A stretch of DNA of 64,000 bases from Erythrophleum ivorense. Taxonomy: Eukaryota; Streptophyta; Magnoliopsida; Fabales; Fabaceae. Positions 20,349 through 31,065 of the stretch are shown in pieces (the stretch's first letter is position 1; each line of letters starts with the position of its first letter). The stretch is from positions 171,501 to 235,500 of the forward strand of contig JAIUCV010000571.1 in assembly GCA_026724425.1 (NCBI GenBank), written 5' to 3'. Both the position numbers and the translations under genes were made by a program. Below the pieces are notes generated by a model. The model searched no databases, was not told the origin of the DNA, and saw nothing but the letters and a program-made list of their open reading frames with translations.

Positions 20349-20362
20349 ACACCCCCAAACTT
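20349..20362 (-). other. Polypurine tract of element 2
   Basis: On the minus strand this reads aagtttgggggtgt directly against the 3' LTR, as in element 1. Confidence 0.8.
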
Positions 20363-22307
20363 ATCTTTTGCTTGCCCTCAAGCAAACAAATAAGAATAAA
20401 GAAAGGGATGAGGTTTGAAAACGAGCTGATACAGCCAAAAACAACAAGCAAAAACGATTTGATATATGTCCAAGTTCACGGTTCTAAAATGCAGCAAGGT
20501 GAGAGTTATTTCTTTGAAAATCTGTATCATGCTTAACAAGATCAATCCAACTTCACAGTCACTCAAACAATGCATTCTTATCAGCAAAATCCCTTTAACA
20601 TTTATTAAGGTGAACAATGAATCATAAACATGCAAATTAGCAACTCATTTGGTTCAAGGTAAAGGCCAAGAGAAGAAGAAGGTTTCTTAAAGTCATAAAA
20701 CGGTTTAAAGAGCAGGGATCTCTCAAGAAAATGACTATGCTTTGGCAGAAGGCTAAGAGTTATAACCCAGGAGGATGCAAGAGCAGAACCTCTAACTACC
20801 TAGCTCTGACTCGATAGCGTCAGTACCCGAACCCCAGAAAAACCAAGAACGACTCCTAACTACCAAATAGGCTTTGCGCCTTTAGACTCAGAGGAGCACT
20901 TGCTCTTTTCTTCTTTTTCTTTTGTGAACTAGCCAAGAGAGAGGTGATCTTATGGTAACATCTAGCGGTTTGGGAAACCTAACACTTAGGGAACTCCTTT
21001 CTTTCTTTTAAACAGCTGAGGCAATTGCCTTCTTTTCTTTTAACTTAGAACCCCCTTTTTCTTTTCTTTCTTAAAACTATTCCCAAACCTTTACTAGACC
21101 CTTTTGAAACACAAAACAACTCCCTGGCCTTAATCAAAACAACTTTCTTTTCCCACTTTCTGAAAATGAAACCATAGCGCTCAAGATATCACCCCCAAAC
21201 TTAGCCTGAAAACAAACCCAGAAACGAACTAGATACCTAGACATCCTACTCTTGCCGGTTTAAACTCAACACGTTCTGCTAAGCATAATCGAAATAAGGC
21301 CTCACAAGCACACACAAGAGTAATGGGGGTTTGAATGAAAAGGCTAAAGCGTTCAGGGTGCGGGAAAGAAAATTACCTGGACAAACAAGAGGATAAACAA
21401 ATGGGAAAAGATTGTCCAGATATGTATGCTATCCATGAGTTGCTTTCAATGCATGCAATGATATTTAAAAGTCAAGATTAAGGTTCAGATAAACAGGGAT
21501 AAGCCTCAATTCGCAGCAGTGATCAAGTGAGATGTGCATGTCATGATGTGATCAAGTTAAACACGGTTTCGTTTTAAATGCTTCATTCTCACCCTAATGC
21601 ATCAGAGAATCAAAAACCAAGGCACAAATCATATCGCATGAGATCGTTATTTTACAAGGCTGTATCAACAATGCAGCATGATTGTGAAGCTATGTGATGC
21701 AATGGAGACTTAATCTAACAAATGTGAATGCAACTACATGAATATTTTTCGAAAAAATTTCAAAATTTTATGTGTTTTTCTATGCCTTACATGATGCAAA
21801 AATTTGAGATAAGAAAACAGAAAACAGAGTTAAATACATCTCAACCCCTCCCCCAAACTTGAATTACACAGTCCCTTGTGTAACAAAAGAAAGGAGAAGG
21901 TTTCAAGAATCAAAAACCAATAAAACATAAATGAAATGGTATATACAATGGTGATGGAGTTGTTACCTCAAGGATGGGAGAAGAAGGTAATGTGAAAGCT
22001 AGAGTGGTTCTAGGCTTACTGGATGGGAGTGATCGAGTCTGCGATCAAGCTAGTGCATTATGGCGAGTGCAGGCTCTGGCAGCTGATCGAGCCTATGATC
22101 GAGTCAATATTTTGCCATTTTTTCACAGTTTGTTGTCTTGGCCCTTTTAGCTCAAACTCCTTTCTTGAGACCTGCCAATCAAAGACACTACAAAAAACAC
22201 ATTAAATAAACCAGAAACTTAAAGCAATATGTACATGGATAAGCATGGGACTTCCTCCCAAGTGAGCTTTGTTTTAAGTCTCTTAGCTTGACTTTCCTTT
22301 GAACTTG
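20363..22307 (-). other. 3' internal region of element 2, mostly non-coding
   Basis: About 1.95 kb lie between the polypurine tract and the end of gag-protease, with no long frame. Two further polypurine-like words, aagtttgggggt at 21202-21191 and aagtttgggggagggg at 21860-21845, match those of element 1. The long A run of element 1 is much shorter here (near 21,055). Positions 22,030-22,105 keep 66 bp that element 1 lacks, bounded by two copies of tgatcgagtc. The 85-codon frame at 20378-20635 is the counterpart of the small ORF of element 1 and is equally doubtful. Confidence 0.85.
20378..20635 (-). CDS. Small hydrophobic ORF before the polypurine tract of element 2 (85 codons, doubtful)
   Basis: This has the same length and position as the ORF at 14119-14376 of element 1. 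Three residues differ: Ile/Leu near residue 10, and Leu/Phe and Cys/Tyr near the C-terminus. It has no recognised domain. Because the two elements are recent sisters, shared openness is weak evidence for coding. Confidence 0.15.
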   Translation of the reverse strand: MHVYDSLFTLINVKGILLIRMHCLSDCEVGLILLSMIQIFKEITLTLLHFRTVNLDIYQIVFACCFWLYQLVFKPHPFLYSYLFA

Positions 22308-25244
22308 CTAGGGAGGGTTGAAATCTGGCCTGCCTTCAAGAGTGATGGTCAGGACCTGAGAGAGAAGCTCTTGAAGCTTGATTGGATCTTTCTGGAGTCC
22401 AGGACTGATGACGGCTTTAGCGCTTGAGAAAGGTTTAGATCTTCCTTTGTACTTGACTTTGTACTCAATCTTTACACCCTTGAGTTCCAGTGGCAAAAGA
22501 GTCACTGCGGGCTGACATGGGTTTGAGGAGGGAGGCTGAGGTTCATTTCTCTTATTTTTCTTCTTGAGAGTAGCCTTTGAAACCATACTCACCCCCTCCT
22601 TTTGAGCACTTCCCAGTTGCTCACTGAACAATGCCTGAAGGCTCTCTGCATCAAAAACGCCTGTCTGACGCTCATCACGCTTCGTAGACACACTATGCAG
22701 CACCTTCACAGCCTCAACAAGTCCAGATTCAATCACCTTGGATCCTAACTCTGCAGTTGTTATAGTTCCACAATACTCAGTAGTGTAACCCTTGAGTGGG
22801 TAGGAGACCTTGTTGTTGACATTGTGAAGGATCACCATCTTGTTGGAGAAATCAATTGAGGCTCCAGCTGTAGTAAGGAATGGAGTTCCAAGGATCAATG
22901 GGACCTCTTTCTTATCAACCATATCCAGAACAGTGAGGTCTGTTGGTATGGTGCATTCTCCAACCTTCAGAGGATAATCCATGATAATACCAAGTGGAGA
23001 CTTAGAAGAAGCATCCCCAAACATGATAGAAGATCTAGGCCGCTGCATCATACTCTGTGCACCCAGCTTATTAACCAAACCCAGCGAAATCAAATTTACA
23101 CTTGCTCCAGAATCCACAAGTGCATCATCTAGCTGCAAATCACCAAGAGAGCAGGGCAGAGTGAACTTTCCTTGATCTTTGAGCTTAGGAAGTGAGGTTG
23201 GTGTGACTTGGGGTCCACTAGAGAGTTCCAGAAGCTCAGTGACTTTCTCCTTGTTTGCAAGAACATCCATAATCAGCTTCATTTGGAGATGAGCTTCTTT
23301 CATGTTTCCCATATTTGGTAACTCCACACCAATCTCACTCATATCAGCTCTAAACTTGGAGATTACCTTCTTTTGAGCCTTGGTGAGGATTACGCCTGGA
23401 AATGGAAGCGGGGGCTTATAAGGAGGCGGAACAACTTGTTCAGGACCTGAAGTTGGCTTGACTCTATCAACATGTCGAGTTTGCAAGTAGCTTCTACCAT
23501 TTTCGCCCTGTTGTGCGCTGACTCGATTTGGTGATAGAGTCTGCTGATCGAGTTTACCCTTAAACCCAGATTTCAGCTCATTCTGACCTTTAATCTGAAC
23601 CTCATCTTCAGTGCAATCCTCCCCTTCCTTATTCTTAATGTCCTCATTAAAGTTTGTACCATGGAGAAGCCTAGAGATCTTTTGGATGGCTCTTTCATTC
23701 TCAGCTGCCTGATCTATGTCATTGTTTGAGTAGATGACATGGCAGTGGTCCTTGGGGTTTTGAATTGATTTCCCAGGGAGTTGACCATGTTGGTTTGTAG
23801 AAGAGGAGGCACGGTTGTTCTCAATGGTCGTAATCCTGGAGTTTAAGGAATCAAGCTTGCTGTTCATCTCCGCAAGCTTCTTACTTGTCTCAATAACTCC
23901 ATTAGCTTGACCTTGCAACAACTGCTGTAACATGGCCCTCATGTCGGGTTCCTGAAGCTGTGGCGCTTGTACCTGCTGAGGAGCAAACCCTGGTGGTGCT
24001 CCCTGCTGCTGTCTAGGTGGATAGCTGCCCTGTTGGCTCACAAACTGCCCTCGCTGAACGAACTCTTGCTGCTGCTGTGGTTGACTCTGCTGCTGCTGTG
24101 GTTGACTCTGCGGTGTTTGTGGAGGATAGATCTGATCCTGAGGATTTGCGACATTCGTACTTCGGTAGGACAGATTCGGGTTGGCTTTGTACGTGTAATA
24201 GCCTTTGTTGTAGCCACCCTGGTTGTTCTGCACATAACTCACTTCCTCAACCTGCTGATCAATCTCCCCTTCCGGGACCTGTACATACTCGTCCTCAGAA
24301 ACAAAATGGACGTGCTTCATTGTGGATTGAGCTTGCAGTAGCTTATCCAACTTTTCATTCAAGCCCTTCACCTCCTTTTTCAATTTGTCATCAGACTCGA
24401 CAGAGCTGCGGTTCGTGCGGTCGTACTCCTCGTTATAATTCCCATCTGACCTAGCCAAGTTCTCCACAAGCTGCCAGCCTTCCTCAACGTCCTGGCTCAG
24501 GAAATCCCCGTTGCTAGCGGTATCGAGCATCTGCCTGTACCGCGGGAGAACTCCTCTATACATAGTGCTGAGCAGGGATTCGTTGCTAAAACCGTGGTGT
24601 GGGCACTGACTCGTATAGCACTTGAAACGTTCCCAAGCCTCAGAAAACGTTTCACCGTTCTTCTGGTGGAAGCTCGAGATGTCGCTACGGAGCTTAGCTG
24701 TCCTTCCCGTGGAGAAAAACTTTGCGAGGAACGCCTTCTTGCAGTCATTCCAGGTTGTGATAGAGTTGTGGGGCAAGTTTTTCTCCCACTGGTGGGCCTT
24801 CTCCCCAAGTGATAGAGGGAAGAGGCGCAACTTGATGGCGTCCTCAGAAACACCGTTAACCCGAGACAGGTTGCAAAGCCGGTCGAACTCGTCGAGGTGG
24901 TCTATAGGATCTTCGCAGGGCAGACCATGGAACATCTTATTTTGCACCAGATTGATCATTCCGAGCTTGATCTCGAAATTGTTATTCTGCACCGGTGGTG
25001 GAACAATCCCCTGCCTCTGTGTATGTGCGTTTGGAGCATCACCCGCTCCAATGGGTCTAACTGCTGGAGCGTTGCCATTACCCTGAGGGTTGTCCATGGC
25101 GTCAACAAACTGCTCAGCCTCTGCCTGGTGATTCTGATTCTCCACTCTTGCCTGGTCAACAGAAACCCGAGACACTCTGTTCAGTCGGTTGATGTTGTCT
25201 AAGTAGCTGATCAAGTTGCCACTGCCCTTTGATCTCGTTTGCAT
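22308..25244 (-). CDS. Gag-protease polyprotein of element 2 (978 aa)
   Basis: This 978-residue Athila-type capsid and protease precursor has the same start (MQTRSKG) and stop position as in element 1. The Gag landmarks (FPLSLG 142-147, Trp153, AWERF 203-207) and the protease Asp-Ser-Gly at 711-713 (Asp codon 23112-23114) are intact. I count about 36-40 amino-acid differences from element 1. About a third fall in the Gln/Pro-rich linker (about 370-435), and only one (Leu/Met in STLYRG) falls across the capsid region of about residues 90-270. This pattern suggests that Gag has been kept functional while the family moved. There is no reverse transcriptase after the protease and no zinc knuckle. 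Nothing downstream in frame could be joined by a simple frameshift. Confidence 0.93.
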   Translation of the reverse strand: MQTRSKGSGNLISYLDNINRLNRVSRVSVDQARVENQNHQAEAEQFVDAMDNPQGNGNAPAVRPIGAGDAPNAHTQRQGIVPPPVQNNNFEIKLGMINLVQNKMFHGLPCEDPIDHLDEFDRLCNLSRVNGVSEDAIKLRLFPLSLGEKAHQWEKNLPHNSITTWNDCKKAFLAKFFSTGRTAKLRSDISSFHQKNGETFSEAWERFKCYTSQCPHHGFSNESLLSTMYRGVLPRYRQMLDTASNGDFLSQDVEEGWQLVENLARSDGNYNEEYDRTNRSSVESDDKLKKEVKGLNEKLDKLLQAQSTMKHVHFVSEDEYVQVPEGEIDQQVEEVSYVQNNQGGYNKGYYTYKANPNLSYRSTNVANPQDQIYPPQTPQSQPQQQQSQPQQQQEFVQRGQFVSQQGSYPPRQQQGAPPGFAPQQVQAPQLQEPDMRAMLQQLLQGQANGVIETSKKLAEMNSKLDSLNSRITTIENNRASSSTNQHGQLPGKSIQNPKDHCHVIYSNNDIDQAAENERAIQKISRLLHGTNFNEDIKNKEGEDCTEDEVQIKGQNELKSGFKGKLDQQTLSPNRVSAQQGENGRSYLQTRHVDRVKPTSGPEQVVPPPYKPPLPFPGVILTKAQKKVISKFRADMSEIGVELPNMGNMKEAHLQMKLIMDVLANKEKVTELLELSSGPQVTPTSLPKLKDQGKFTLPCSLGDLQLDDALVDSGASVNLISLGLVNKLGAQSMMQRPRSSIMFGDASSKSPLGIIMDYPLKVGECTIPTDLTVLDMVDKKEVPLILGTPFLTTAGASIDFSNKMVILHNVNNKVSYPLKGYTTEYCGTITTAELGSKVIESGLVEAVKVLHSVSTKRDERQTGVFDAESLQALFSEQLGSAQKEGVSMVSKATLKKKNKRNEPQPPSSNPCQPAVTLLPLELKGVKIEYKVKYKGRSKPFSSAKAVISPGLQKDPIKLQELLSQVLTITLEGRPDFNPP

Positions 25245-25420
25245 ACAACCAACGTACTAACTCGATGGGGTTCGTCGAGTCTGCACGTAGAGTCTGTCGT
25301 GTTCGGTACCTGCAATGACAAGGACAGAGAGAATAGGCAAAATCAGGAACTGTGTAATACGGAAACGAACTTGATCTTAAGTATCTTGAAATCCTAAATG
25401 TAGCAAACAAACACCCAATT

Positions 25421-25433
25421 GGCAACGGCGCCA
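25421..25433 (-). other. Primer-binding site of element 2
   Basis: On the minus strand this reads TGGCGCCGTTGCC, 3 bases after the end of the 5' LTR. The next bases (aattgg) differ by one from element 1 (gattgg). Confidence 0.88.
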
Positions 25434-25436
25434 AAT

Positions 25437-26901
25437 TGATAGTAGGATTTTCACTAAACAATTACCCTAGCTACACTATCATATCGCTGCAGTGTAAAAA
25501 GGAGTCAATCCAAATCGGGTGTGAAGCTATGCAATCAGGATGCGATCAAGTCTAACTAAGTCAAGCCAAATGCAAATTATGGAAATTGTAAACTAACACC
25601 CTAATTAACAGAAATGGAATGCAATTAACAAAAGCAAGGTAATAAATGACAATTGTAAGATGCTAAAGACCAGAAGGCTGATAGAACAGAATGCAACAAG
25701 ATAAAATATAAAAGATAAAAAGCTTAAGGAACAAACACAAGATGAGAAACAAATAAAGACAAAGGATCCTGAGGATTGGGTGTTATTGACTAATGAATCT
25801 CCATGACTAACACTAGGGTGTTCAACAAAACTCAAGCAGAGCTAGTCCCTCAGCTACAAACTCGACAACTAGCAAATCCACTCTCGTGGCAGGAGCTATC
25901 GAGTTAGTATGCTTCCAGACCCACTCTCATGGCGAAATGCACACTAACAAGCATTAAGAAACAGTTTGCAAATGCTAAAATGCAATCAAGGCAACTAGTA
26001 TCCTAGGTATGATATGCAAATTTCTTGGAAAAGTTGGTTGGGGCATTTCATCAAACACCTTCTGGGTGGGAAATGCCCTAAGTTCAAATTCCAGATGATC
26101 AGAAAGGAATTAGCATTAAGTTCACTAATCAAGAAGGGAAAACAGTAATTCAAAGCTTAAACACCCTGGGTAATCATGGATTTTCACTAATCTGACCCAA
26201 ACCTCAAGAACCCTAAATAGACTACTCAGAAATCGCCATACAGAAATCAAACCCAGAAATTGATAAAACTTGCTTCATTAGAAAGAGGATTGAAAACTAA
26301 ACAACTTTATTGAAGGAAATAGTTGCAAAAACTCAAAGACAAAGAAGCAATCTGAGAATACAAAACAAGAACCCTAGAGGCGATTTTCAGCTTAGTCAGA
26401 GTAAAAAGAAGATGTCTGACACAAATGACATCATTTGGCCTTTTATACTAGGTTTTAGAAAAAAGGTAAAAATAACACGTGCTGCAGACTCGAGGTGCCA
26501 ACTTCATGTGATCTGGTCGAGTCTGCGTAAAGGTGCCACCTTTGGCACCAACTCGACCACCGACTCGATGTACTCGTCGAGTCCGTGTAAAGGCGCCACC
26601 TTTGGCACCAACTCGAGGTGGTTGATCGAGTCCGTAGGTCGAGTTTGCTTCTACTTCTTTCTTGGCCATCACTCCATCTCCTTCCTTGAGCTTCACTTCA
26701 TCCCATTCCTTGGCCAACACTCCATCTGCTCCAAAAGTACCTGAAATGGCAAATAATGCAAGGATTGATGCAAATGCTTATGCAAACTATCATCTAAGAG
26801 AAGTGGATGCATATGGATGTAAATGGTAGTGGAATGATGTGATAAATGCACGAAAGCGATGGATAAATGATGCTAAAACAGGTTGAAATATATGTACATC
26901 A
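25437..26901 (-). repeat. 5' LTR of element 2
   Basis: This 1,465-bp promoter LTR on the minus strand has its TATA box at 26439-26447 (CCTTTTATA on the + strand) and its AATAAA complement at 26306-26311. The U3 ACTCGA cluster lies at about 26,485-26,650. It appears identical to the 3' LTR, so essentially no time for divergence has passed since insertion. Confidence 0.97.
26439..26447 (-). promoter_or_regulatory. TATA box in the 5' LTR of element 2
   Basis: TATAAAAGG on the minus strand lies in the same context as in element 1, upstream of the AATAAA at 26311-26306. Transcription from here would run leftward through gag-protease. Confidence 0.7.
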
Positions 26902-26906
26902 CCATA
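26902..26906 (+). repeat. Right target-site duplication of element 2
   Basis: ccata, identical to 18879-18883. Confidence 0.95.
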
Positions 26907-27483
26907 CTTAGCCAAACATGCATTAGGTTCTCCACGGGACTATGAGGAGCAACATGTGTGACATGATTCTCATTCCTTGAGAGGAACATCAAAGCTACCA
27001 TCCTAGGAGAAACATAAGTAGTAAGGAGTCCCAATCTTAGATATATGCCTCCACACAATGTAGAAACATACTTGTAGTGTATGTAATGATCAAGATGGAC
27101 CCATACTTAGCCAAACATGCATTAGGTTCTCCACGGGATTATGAGGAGCAACATGTGTGACATGATTCTCATTCCTTGAGAGGAACATCAAAGCTACTAT
27201 CCTGAGAGAAACATAAGTAGTAAGGAGTCCCAATCATAGCTCTATGCCTCCACACAATGTAGAAACATACTTTTAGTGTATGTAATGATCAAGACGGACC
27301 AATACTCATCCAAACATGCATTACGTTCTCCACGGGACTATCGGGAACAACATGTGTGACATGATTCTCATTCCTTGAGCGGAACATCAAAGCTACCATC
27401 CAGAGAGAAACATAAGTAGTAAGGAGTCCCAATCTTAGCTATATGCCTCCACACAATGTAGAAACATACTTGTAGTGTATGTA

Positions 27484-30400
27484 ATGATCAAGACGGACCC
27501 ATACTTAGCCAAACATGCATTAGGTTCTCCACGGGACTATGAGGAGCAACATGTGTGACATGATTCTCATTCCTTGAGAGGAACATCAAAGCTAACATCC
27601 TAGGAGAAACATAAGTAGTAAGGAGTCCCAATCTTAGATATATGCCTCCACACAATGTAGAAACATACTTGTAGTGTATGTAATGATCAAGATGGACCCA
27701 TACTTAGCCAAACATGCATTAGGTTCTCCACGGGACTATGAGGAGCAACATGTGTGACATGATTCTCATTCCTTGAGAGGAACATCAAAGCTACCATCCT
27801 GAGAGAAACATAAGTAGTAAGGAGTCCCAATCATAGCTCTATGCCTCCACACAATGTAGAAACATACTTTTAGTGTATGTAATGATCAAGACGGACCAAT
27901 ACTCATCCAAACATGCATTAGGTTCTCCACGGGACTATCAGGAACAACATGTGTGACATGATTCTCATTCCTTGAGAGGAACATCAAAGCTACCATCCTG
28001 GGACAAAAATAAGTAGTAAGGAGTCCCAATCTTAGCTATATGCCTCCACACAATGTAGAAACATACTTGTAGTGTATGTAATGATCAAGACGGACCCATA
28101 CTTAGCCAAACATGCATTAGGTTCTCCACGGGATTATGAGGACCAACATGTGTGACATGATTCTCATTCCTTGAGAGGAACATCAAAGCTACCATCCTGA
28201 GAGAAACATAAGTAGTAGTGAGTCCCAATCTTAGCTCTGTGCCTCCACACAATGTAGAAACATACTTGTAGTGTATGTAATGATCAAGACAGACCCATAC
28301 TTAGCCAAACATGCATTAGGTTCTCCACGGGACTATGAGGAGCAACATGTGTGACATGATTCTCATTCCTTGAGAGGAACATCAAAGCTACCATCCTGGG
28401 AGAAACATAAGTAGTAAGGAGTCCCAATCTTAGCTATATGCCTCCACACAATGTAGAAACATACTTGTAGTGTATGTAATGATCAAGACGGACCCATACT
28501 TAGCAAAACATGCATTAGGTTCTCCACGGGATTATGAGGAGCAACATGTGTGACATGATTCTCATTCCTTGAGAGGAACATCAAAGCTACCATCCTGAGA
28601 GAAACATAAGTAGTAAGGAGTCCCAATCATAGCTCTATGCCTCCACACAATGTAGAAACATACTTTTAATGTATGTAATGATCAAGACGGACCAATACTC
28701 ATCCAAACATGCATTAGGTTCTCCACGGGACTATCATGAACAACATGTGTGACATGATTCTCATTCCTTGAGCGGAACATCAAAGCTACCATCCAGAGAG
28801 AAACATAAGTAGTAAGGAGTCCCAATCTTAGCTATATGCCTCCACACAATGTAGAAACATACTTGTAGTGTATGTAATGATCAAGACGGACTCATACTTA
28901 GCCAAACATGCATTAGGTTCTCCACGGGACTATGAGGAGCAACATGTGTGACATGATTCTCATTCCTTGAGAGGAACATCAAAGGTACCATCCTGAGAGA
29001 AACATATGTAGTAGTGAGTCCCAATCTTAGCTCTATGCCTCCACACAATGTAGAAACATACTTGTAGTGTATGTAATGATCAAGACGGACCCATACTTAG
29101 CCAAACATGCATTAGGTTCTCCACGGGACTATGAGGAGCAACATGTGTGACATGATTCTCATTCCTTGAGAGGAACATCAAAGGTACCATCCTGAGAGAA
29201 ACATATGTAGTAGTGAGTCCCAATCTTAGCTCTATGCCTCCACACAATGTAGAAACATACTTGTAGTGTATGTAATGATCAAGACGGACCCATACTTAGC
29301 CAAACATGCATTAGGTTCTCCACGGGACTATGAGGAGCAACATGTGTGACATGATTCTCATTCCTTGAGAGGAACATCAAAGGTACCATCCTGAGAGAAA
29401 CATATGTAGTAGTGAGTCCCAATCTTAGCTCTATGCCTCCACACAATGTAGAAACATACTTGTAGTGTATGTAATGATCAAGACGGACCCATACTTAGCC
29501 AAACATGCATTAGGTTCTCCACGGGACTATGAGGAGCAACATGTGTGACATGATTCTCATTCCTTGAGAGGAACATCAAAGCTAACATCCTAGGAGAAAC
29601 ATAAGTAGTAAGGAGTCCCAATCTTAGATATATGCCTCCACACAATGTAGAAACATACTTGTAGTGTATGTAATGATCAAGATGGACCCATACTTAGCCA
29701 AACATGCATTAGGTTCTCCACGGGACTATGAGGAGCAACATGTGTGACATGATTCTCATTCCTTGAAAGGAACATCAAAGCTACCATCCTGAGAGAAACA
29801 TAAGTAGTAAGGAGTCCCAATCATAGCTCTATGCCTCCACACAATGTAGAAACATACTTTTAGTGTATGTAATGATCAAGACGGACCAATACTCATCCAA
29901 ACATGCATTAGGTTCTCCACGGGACTATCAGGAACAACATGTGTGACATGATTCTCATTCCTTGAGAGGAACATCAAAGCTACCATCCTGGGAGAAACAT
30001 AAGTAGTAAGGAGTCCCAATCTTAGCTATATGCCTCCACACAATGTAGAAACATACTTGTAGTGTATGTAATGATCAAGACGGACCCATACTTAGCCAAA
30101 CATGCATTAGGTTCTCCACGGGATTATGAGGACCAACATGTGTGACATGATTCTCATTCCTTGAGAGGAACATCAAAGCTACCATCCTGAGAGAAACATA
30201 AGTAGTAGTGAGTCCCAATCTTAGCTCTGTGCCTCCACACAATGTAGAAACATACTTGTAGTGTATGTAATGATCAAGACAGACCCATACTTAGCCAAAC
30301 ATGCATTAGGTTCTCCACGGGACTATGAGGAGCAACATGTGTGACATGATTCTCATTCCTTGAGAGGAACATCAAAGCTACCATCCTGGGAGAAACATAA

Positions 30401-31065
30401 GTAGTAAGGAGTCCCAATCTTAGCTATATGCCTCCACACAATGTAGAAACATACTTGTAGTGTATGTAATGATCAAGACGGACCCATACTTAGCCAAACA
30501 TGCATTAGGTTCTCCACGGGATTATGAGGAGCAACATGTGTGACATGATTCTCATTCCTTGAGAGGAACATCAAAGCTACCATCCTGAGAGAAACATAAG
30601 TAGTAAGGAGTCCCAATCATAGCTCTATGCCTCCACACAATGTAGAAACATACTTTTAATGTATGTAATGATCAAGACGGACCAATACTCATCCAAACAT
30701 GCATTAGGTTCTCCACGGGACTATCATGAACAACATGTGTGACATGATTCTCATTCCTTGAGCGGAACATCAAAGCTACCATCCAGAGAGAAACATAAGT
30801 AGTAAGGAGTCCCAATCTTAGCTATATGCCTCCACACAATGTAGAAACATACTTGTAGTGTATGTAATGATCAAGACGGACTCATACTTAGCCAAACATG
30901 CATTAGGTTCTCCACGGGACTATGAGGAGCAACATGTGTGACATGATTCTCATTCCTTGAGAGGAACATCAAAGGTACCATCCTGAGAGAAACATATGTA
31001 GTAGTGAGTCCCAATCTTAGCTCTATGCCTCCACACAATGTAGAAACATACTTGTAGTGTATGTA
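27484..31065 (+). repeat. Ten-monomer block duplication with 1,990-bp period (first pair)
   Basis: Monomers from 27484 to about 29075 recur from 29474 to about 31065. The shared marker gctaacatcctagg occurs at these two places. The order that follows is also shared: gatggaccc, B, gattatgaggacc, gacagaccc, A1, B with tatcatgaac, ggactcatac. Eight of ten monomers match in type. In the first copy, the last two monomers are both of the ggtacc/atatgtag type. Confidence 0.85.

Larger units (their letters stand above)
18884..26901 (-). mobile_element. Element 2: non-autonomous Athila-type LTR retrotransposon (gag-protease only)
   Basis: This is a complete 8,018-bp element on the minus strand. Reading right to left it has a 5' LTR (26901-25437), a primer-binding site (25433-25421), a leader, the gag-protease ORF (25244-22308), a 1.96-kb 3' region, a polypurine tract (20362-20349) and a 3' LTR (20348-18884). 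A perfect ccata target duplication flanks it. The plan is the same as element 1, with the same 192-bp leader, the same 978-codon ORF and the same absence of reverse transcriptase and integrase. The LTR length differs (1465 against 1433) and so does one U5 segment. It is therefore a separate insertion from a sister lineage, not a duplicate of element 1. I found no difference between its two LTRs. Confidence 0.96.
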
